Assembly: GCA_039720395.1 (NCBI GenBank)
Contig: CM077826.1
Location: 31,678,810-31,742,809 of the forward strand
Source: Liquidambar formosana
Taxonomy: Eukaryota > Streptophyta > Magnoliopsida > Saxifragales > Altingiaceae
Direction of reading: 5' to 3'
Length of the DNA stretch: 64,000 nt
Of the stretch, positions 57,610-64,000 are shown one piece after another. The notes beneath the pieces are model-generated. The model was not told the origin of the DNA and searched no databases. It saw only the letters and a list, made by a program, of their open reading frames with translations. Made by a program: the position numbers and the translations under genes. Positions within the stretch are counted from its first letter, which is position 1. The number at the start of each line of letters is the position of its first letter.

Positions 57610-58159
57610 CACGATGGGCATTGTTTGGTTTTTCCTTTTGTTTTCTTTCTCTTTTCCTTTTTGCTTTAGAAAGGATGATTTCTGTCCTTGTGATATTTTC
57701 TTTTTCTTTTCTTTTCCCCAATAAAGTTGTTTCACATAAAAAACACAAAAATGTCACCTTAATATAGTTGCCTTACCATTAAAAATTTTTTCTGGTCATA
57801 TAAATGGTATCACATCATATTACCCAGAGTGTGATGTTGAGTCAAGTGTTGGCACTTGTCCAAGCACCAGATGTGGCTAGAGGCCTTATATTTAATGCAT
57901 CCTGTTTGTAGGGCATTAGAGATCAATTCTTTATATTTCCTTTCACTTCATTATCATCATCACAACCCCCATCATTGTCCTCTTAACATTCTCTATAAAC
58001 CATGTTCTAGTTCTCATAAATATCCACTTCTAATTGGTATTAATGCTTACAACTATTGAAATGTTTAGGTAGTTGACAACAACTAATTCTAAGGGGAATG
58101 AACTGACATCTAAGGAAACTTAGTGGTGGAATGAGGAGGTTCAAACCACTGTTAGGGAA
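57610..58159. other. Spacer between TyrRS fragment and RTE LINE
   Basis: T-rich DNA without a recognised gene. Confidence 0.4.
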
Positions 58160-58616
58160 TTTTATAAGACTTACAATGAGGAAAGTTATGAAATATATAA
58201 ATTAGTTAAAGAGGAGTTAAGAAGGAAGTAAATGAGGTTAAACTCAAGGCATGTGATGATTTTTAGACTTAGCTTTATCTATTGACGAATTGACTAGTCA
58301 TATTCCAGATGATGTCTCATCATATATGTTATTTATTAGAGATATATTATTAGGCGACGAAACTAGAATAGGGGTGAATTCGAAGTTAGAATTATGGATA
58401 GACACTAAACAATTTAAAGGTTTTAGGTTAAGTAGGAATAAAATAGAGTATATTATTCAATTTAGTCAAATCAGGAAGAGAAATGAGGGGCATAGTGCAA
58501 GTTGATGGTCAAGAGATCCCAAAAATTGATTATTTTCGATATGTTGGATCAATCATCCATAAAGATGGAGAGATTGGGGAGAAAATTTCCCATAGAATTA
58601 GAGTAGGATGAATGAA
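58160..58616 (+). mobile_element. RTE-type LINE fragment, reverse transcriptase part
   Basis: Reads DELTSHIPDDVSSYMLFIRD with the catalytic ADD lost, then GVNSKLELW, KGFRLSRNKIEY, and IPKIDYFRYVGSIIHKDGE in an adjoining frame. These are typical of plant RTE-clade LINEs. Frame changes show it is dead. Its natural 3' continuation lies next to it in reverse orientation. Confidence 0.7.
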
Positions 58617-59050
58617 GTGTAACATTTAGTTCTACCAGGCGTCATACCCTCTGTAAATTCCTTAGCGTGTATGGCTTTTCTCACCACCTCTAACCATGTT
58701 ATCTTGGACCTTCCTCTTGTCCTTTTGAGGCCTTTGACTTGAATCAAGTCCCTTCCCCACAGGTGTATTCCTAGGTCTTCGTTGAACATTACCAAACCAC
58801 CTTAAACGATTTTCCCTTATCTTGCCCTCAATTGATTCCTACCTCCTTACAAATGTATACATGTCTTATTTTTCTTCTTTCCTCATCTTACCACTTATCC
58901 ATCTTAACATCCTAATTTCTACTATACTCATTTTCTACAGACGATGTTTCCTAATTACCCAACATTTGATACCGTAAAGCATAACCGGTCTTAGCTGTTT
59001 TGTATAACCTTCCTTCTAACTTGATTGGTATTCTATCATCACGGTGGATT
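58617..59050 (-). mobile_element. RTE-type LINE 3' part, inverted
   Basis: The minus strand reads DDRIPIKLEGRLYKTAKTGY near 59030 and then LIQVKGLKRTRGRSKITWLE (58680-58740), the usual C-terminal tail of RTE Pol. The normal order would place this after the plus-strand fragment ending at 58616, so the 3' part is inverted in place. Confidence 0.68.
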
Positions 59051-60151
59051 CTTCGATTTAGAATATCTTTATAACTCTAAAAAATTTTCAACATGTTCAT
59101 TTGTTTTTGAAGGATATGGTTTGGAAATATTCTCCGGATGACTGGATTGATGCCATTTCAATTGAGTAAGAGTGTTTTCCTCGCAGTTCTCTATAGTTGA
59201 CAGTTCATGCATGATATTATTTGTGAAATTCATAGCAATTTGTGTCATTCTTGCACACCCAATTTTGACATAAATAAAGCACCTGCAGGATGATTAACTG
59301 TTTAGCTGGAAAGGTTCTTGTTGCTGTTTTATATGGCTAGGCTTAAGAGTCTTACATCAAACAGTTTTCTAAAATTTTTCACATTTTTCTAAGCAATTTG
59401 CATCATTCTCTATGCACTTTCACTATTCTCTATGCATTTTCACCAATCATTTATTGCAACTTAACATGTTCCCTTAGGGCACACGCTAAGAAAGCCCTAT
59501 GTATATATGTATTGATATTGTTACCAAGTCCATGTCCTTTGGGGCCTTTGCCTTGCCATCTAAGAGACTTCAGCTTGCATTAGCTCATTTTTCAACGTCT
59601 GTCAATTTTATTGGTCGTCGTTGAACTTACGAATATTGACTGTATTGTGTCATACTCTATTACTGTTCATGTATTTTATTTTATTTTATTTACTTTTTCT
59701 TTTAATTTCATCTGTTCTGCAAGACAATATACTAATTGTGCATCTTTTGAAGTTATGCCATAGACTATTCGTTGTTCAGTGAGTTTATTAGATCTTTTCT
59801 TTTAAGTAGACTACCGTTGCCTAGCAAACAGAGTAGGTTCTTGTTTCAGGCTTTTGTTCTTTTCTATTTGGGTGCCTTTGGGTCTAAGGCTCGATTGGTG
59901 CTTTTATCATCTAAGGCTTGATTTGAGCTTTTTTCTCCCTTTCTTTGTCTTTTTTTTTTTTAATACCTTTTTGGGATATAATAAAGCTTTCCTTTGCCCT
60001 TAAAAGGAAGAGAGAGAGAGAAAGAGCCCCTGTTTATTACTCGTTGGTCGTATCTGTTGCTTTAAAATAGAACAGGGGATAATAACAAGCAAATTTTTTA
60101 GGGTTTACACTGCACAAGCCATCATATGCTGATTTTTCTTCTCTGTTTCAG
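59051..60151. other. Region upstream of the DUF300 exons
   Basis: AT-rich; no exon that would supply the missing N-terminal part of the DUF300 protein was found here or further left. The stretch just before 60151 has a pyrimidine-rich acceptor (ctctgtttcag). Confidence 0.45.
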
Positions 60152-63049
60152 TTATGAGGCTTGGATGATTTATAATTTCCTGTCGCTATGCCTGGCGTGG
60201 GTGGGTGTCCCTGGAGCTGTTGTGCTAAGTTTAAGTGGTCGGGTTCTGAAGCCATCATGGTGTTTGATGACATGTTGCTTCCCTGCTATACCATTGGATG
60301 GGTGAGTATCTTGCAGATGAAATTCTACTTTTGTAATTGGTCTAAGGCATAGTGAAAAATCGGGGTACCAAGAATTTTGGTGTGATTAAAAACTCAGGAT
60401 CCAGAATTATTTGGGAACAGATAGTTGAAATCAGAAAATTCCTGAATTATATGAACAATTTCAGGATGAGATCTTTTTATTTTTAATTTTTCTTAAAAGG
60501 GTCCTATTAACATTTGCCCTTGGTGCACAAGATAAGATATATTTAATGAAGTAGAAAGCACAAGGGATGCAAATAGCATAGCAAGGTGTGAAACTTCATA
60601 GAAAATGGTGAAATAGCATAGAAAAATGTGAAAACGCGTGGAAAATTGTGCAAACACATTTTTCCTTGCGCTTTTTGCTTCATTAAATATATCTTAACAT
60701 GTGCCCCTAGGGCATACATTAAAACCCTTTTTTAAAATCTATGGAGTATGAACATTTTCTAAATTATCAGTAATATTCTTGATCTTTGTGAAAGATTGCT
60801 TCATCAGGAAAAAAAAAAGGAAGAAGAAGAAGAAGAAGATATTTTTGAAAGATTGGAATAATTGAATTACACGCATAAAATCAGGTTTTTATGCCTTATG
60901 GGAATGCTGGATATAACTCAAAGACTTCTTGGAAAATGGCAGAATTCTGTTACAATTTTGTTGAAATGATCCTACAATTGAAATTTGATGAACTCACATT
61001 TCTGAAATTGTTGACGCAGGCGTTTTATACGGAGATGCAAGCAAGGCTGTTTGCAGTTTGTGATTCTGAAACCTATTTTAGTTGCTGTTACACTAATTCT
61101 TTACGCAAGAGCGAAATATGAAGATGGAAATTTCAGTCCAAATCAAGCATATTTGTATCTCAACATCATCTATACAATATCATACACAATGGCGCTTTAT
61201 GCCTTGGCTTTATTTTACGTGGCCTGCAGAGATCTGCTTCAGCCATTCAATCCGGTTCCAAAGTTTATCATAATCAAATCTGTTGTTTTCTTAACTTATT
61301 GGCAGGTAAAATTCATATTTCTTTATTCATGTTATAGGAACTTAGAAAAGTTGTGGACTTTGAATTTATTCTCATTCGATGTTATGTTCTATTTTACACT
61401 TTCCAATAGGTTGCAAATTACATTTTTTGCATGGCGAGCAGAACAAAATTATGTGTGAATTTAGGAGCAACATTGAGGAGATTGACTTCTCATGATCACA
61501 GGATGATTTTTAATCACCTATATGAGACATATATCCTTCTTCCACTTGCATTTCTCACATTGGCCTATTGCAGCATTGAAATTTGGGACTTTTTGGTCTT
61601 CCCAATGAAATAGAAGTGTTGTTCTGTAACTTTTGTCTAGAGAATATTCTAATCAACTTTGGCAAGAATTTAAGAGTATTTGCTGTCAATAATTGCCTTA
61701 TTCTCAGGGATCCCCCCCACATTTGGGTAATTAAAAAAAAAAAGGCAGAATTGGTCAAGTGAAAATTTATAGTTGGTGTATTTCAGTCAAAATCAGGGAG
61801 ATGGTCCCTTTTCGCATTGTACCTGCTTTTTCAAGGATCAACTTCAATCTCCAGTTTTAGCGAACTCTACGGTGACCTGGTCTCATGATCACCAATCAGA
61901 TTGCATACTCAACTCTATGCCATTAAAATCCATCATTAGAAGCCTTTCATCCTTTTCTTTTCCTTTTCTGGTACAATTGGAGGGGTTCGAACCCTAACCT
62001 ATCCTAATCCTACCGTTATCCCACCCTCCCTCACCACTAGGCTAGCCCTAGTGGCTTGAAGCCATTCATCTTTGAAACACTCCCTAAATGTGCTTAATTG
62101 GAGTTTCTTAGTACATTTTTCTTCTTATTATTTTTTGTAGAGATGCTTGTGAATAGTGGAATATGTTCGATATCACAACTATGCATGAAAAGATGATTGT
62201 ATCCTTGTATCTTGTGTTCGATTTTGTTTGTTGAAAGACAAGTGTGACAGTTAGGCTTTTTCTGTATGTCTTAGTCTCTCCCTACTTTTTAAGGTGTTTT
62301 GGTTTTCCTTGCTGCAAAGTCCAGATTTATAAAGGATGCAGGGGAAGCTGCTGAATTTCAAAATTTTATAATATGTGTTGAGATGCTTATTGCCGCTGTG
62401 GGTCATCTTTATGCATTTCCATACAAAGAATATGCTGGTGCAAATATTGGCGTTTTTCATGGTTTGACGGGAAGCCTTGCACATGCTTTAAAGTTGAATG
62501 AATTTTACCATGACATGGTCCACCAGGTGAACTTCTGCTTGTTTGGTTCTCTTTTTGTAGTGCTCTAGTTTGTGCTGATGATAAGTTTTTGCTTCTTGTA
62601 GTTTGCTCTAACATATCATGATTATGTACTCTACAACCATAGCGAGGGTGATGAGGGAACAAGGAAATATCGTTCACACACCTTTGTGCTGACTGGCCAA
62701 GAGATGGATACTGTGAGAAGAAACAAACACATGTTTGGTAGCAAGTTGGATGACATGCAGCTCTCTAGTGAGTCTTCTGGCACAAGCACTCCCAAAAATT
62801 CTACAGGGCATGATCCTGCTTATGGATACCTCAAATTCTTTATCCATGCCATATGACATGGGCATGTCCAATTACCCTTCCAAGGTTCCTCCAGCAAATG
62901 AAGCTGGGACCAGGTTACCAGAAAGAAGTAAAAAGAGTCACTTAACTGGGAAAAAAAGTTTAAGAAAAGTGTCAGATGTTATATTTACTTTGGGAAAACC
63001 TTATACACCTACTTATGTGCTGTTATTGGTGTCAGTTTACTTAAGGTGA
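60152..63049 (+). pseudogene. LAZ1/TMEM184-like (DUF300) gene, 3' exons, probably decayed
   Basis: The family comprises multi-spanning membrane proteins related to organic solute transporter alpha; plant LAZ1 acts at the tonoplast in vacuole and brassinosteroid-linked processes. Exons seen: 60152-60301 (YEAWMIYNFLSLCLAWVG), 61020-61305 (FIRRCKQGCLQFVILKPILV), 62294-62526 (FQNFIICVEMLIAAVGHLYA) and 62602 onward (YHDYVLYNHSEGDEGTRKYR). The upstream exon(s) coding for the first membrane segments are not found. Lesions: the acceptor at 62293 is followed by gtgttttgg where the frame needs one more G, and a deletion near 62820 shifts the frame so that TGA follows FFIHAI. The usual tail (SMPYDMGMSNYPSKVPPANE) lies in another frame up to about 62945. 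Otherwise well conserved, so decay looks recent. Confidence 0.72.
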
Positions 63050-64000
63050 GTGCTGAAGTGCCCCGAACTCTCGGTTACAATTACTGTAGTCAATGATGTT
63101 AGGCTCACCACCAAAATTGTTTTTAATGGCGCATTTGTCCAGTTCTGTTGCCATCTGCATTGTAGATACAGACTTTCACTTGTCATGCTTGCGACATCAC
63201 AATGTGCAAACATGAAATCGGGTTTTGGAATTGATTGTATTACTCCCCCTCCGCACATCTATGACCACTGTTGTCCATTGCATTAATTGATTTAACTTGG
63301 CATCGTCATTCCAAATTGGAACTTTGCTCATGTAGAAGTCTTTTATTTTAGTTTACAGTTGTTTCTATTGCCCATTACACTTTGCTACTTCACAACACGA
63401 GGGGGTGCTGTTGTTCCCTTTTTTTGTTTAAAGGAGGGTGGGGGTTTGTCCTTACATTGAAAACGGATGAATTACTGTTATTTGGTTTTTGGGTAAAATC
63501 ATGGCAACAGCCCGCAGTGCCTTGCGGGCCACTGGTTTTTGGGTAAAATCATGGCAACGTTCTTTCTCAATTTATCTTCTCACAAGCAAGGTGCTTGAAA
63601 AGTTTGCATCTTTCTATCCCTATCTCTTTCCATTTATAAAGTTTCTTGCATTTTTAGCAAAACATGCATATAAGCTTTAGATCTTAAAGAATATATGTGA
63701 TTTACTCGCTTTTGTGTAGTATATATAGGCGAATACTATCGTCACCCATCCCCTGTATTGATCTCAAGTTACAATCAATAAAGATGCAATTTTTATCATG
63801 TTTAGTGCATGGATTTTCACTATTTTGAGTTAATGTCTATTTTCATAGAGATGCAATTGGTAAGTCTTAGAGACTTTGTTCAGCAAAACATTTATAATAT
63901 TTTTACAACCTCTTTAAAAATATAATCTTTTTCAAAACAAAGGTTTGGTTGAGCAAAGTACCTTGATATACCTTTACTAACAAATTGTTTGGTTTGCTTG
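63050..64000. other. Downstream of the DUF300 gene
   Basis: No gene recognised. A 49-bp direct repeat (ggtttttgggtaaaatcatg at about 63484 and 63533) is the only structure noted. Confidence 0.45.

Noticed and set aside
58598..58795. Minus-strand 65-codon frame as a separate gene
   Set aside because: It is the C-terminal tail of an RTE LINE Pol.

Overview
The window is nuclear DNA from a flowering plant, probably a woody eudicot or a magnoliid; the sequence alone does not settle which. This rests on GT-AG introns, plant-type nuclear genes for organelle proteins, CT-rich 5' leaders, and a dense load of nested plant transposons of several classes. There is no sign of bacterial, organellar or viral DNA as such. 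Left part, about 1-10 kb: a complete six-exon alkaline/neutral invertase gene (GH100, mitochondrial/plastid type) at 1352-5840 is followed by the 5' part of a pentatricopeptide-repeat gene resembling Arabidopsis PGN. As I recall, the Arabidopsis counterparts (At1g56560 and At1g56570) are neighbours, so this looks like conserved microsynteny. The PPR copy is broken twice: a very young gag-only LTR retrotransposon (7502-9771, TSD cattt) sits at codon 36, and the 3' part of the gene is missing. A 370-bp foldback element lies between the two genes. Middle-left, about 10-32.7 kb: retroelement territory. From about 10.1 to 23 kb lies the 3' part of a large Ty3/gypsy element of Tat/Ogre type. It carries two decayed antisense genes, one multi-exon with a plant mobile domain (PMD) and one of DUF7745 type. 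Then come two tandem arrays, a polypurine tract and an LTR that holds a 163-bp tandem array. After it come further Tat-like LTRs in opposite orientations (23.9-29.4 kb), then a gypsy gag remnant with its own 0.85-kb LTR on the minus strand (29.85-32.75 kb). Centre, about 33-39 kb: an intact intronless gene for organellar tyrosyl-tRNA synthetase (33157-34680) with a small MITE just upstream, then 4 kb without a recognisable gene. Right-centre, about 39-51 kb: one degenerate L1-type LINE on the plus strand, split by a tandem TRIM-like array (itself interrupted), a 1.3-kb LTR-like insertion, and a 5.2-kb Ty1/copia element with 139-bp LTRs. Then comes a 1431-bp nonautonomous hAT element with an exact 8-bp TSD. 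Right part, about 53-64 kb: a second, truncated copy of the TyrRS promoter and 5' coding region, split by a 4058-bp MULE-type element with an exact 9-bp TSD; inside it sits a second, related TIR element with a 10-bp TSD. Beyond lie an RTE-type LINE fragment with an in-place inversion and the 3' exons of a LAZ1/TMEM184-like (DUF300) gene with coding lesions. Only the invertase and the TyrRS look like intact host genes. They do not form a pathway together; both products probably act in organelles. I found no convincing new biological system. The most informative signals are the nested insertion histories, the antisense captured-domain genes, and the TyrRS duplicate that preserves the empty site of the MULE.
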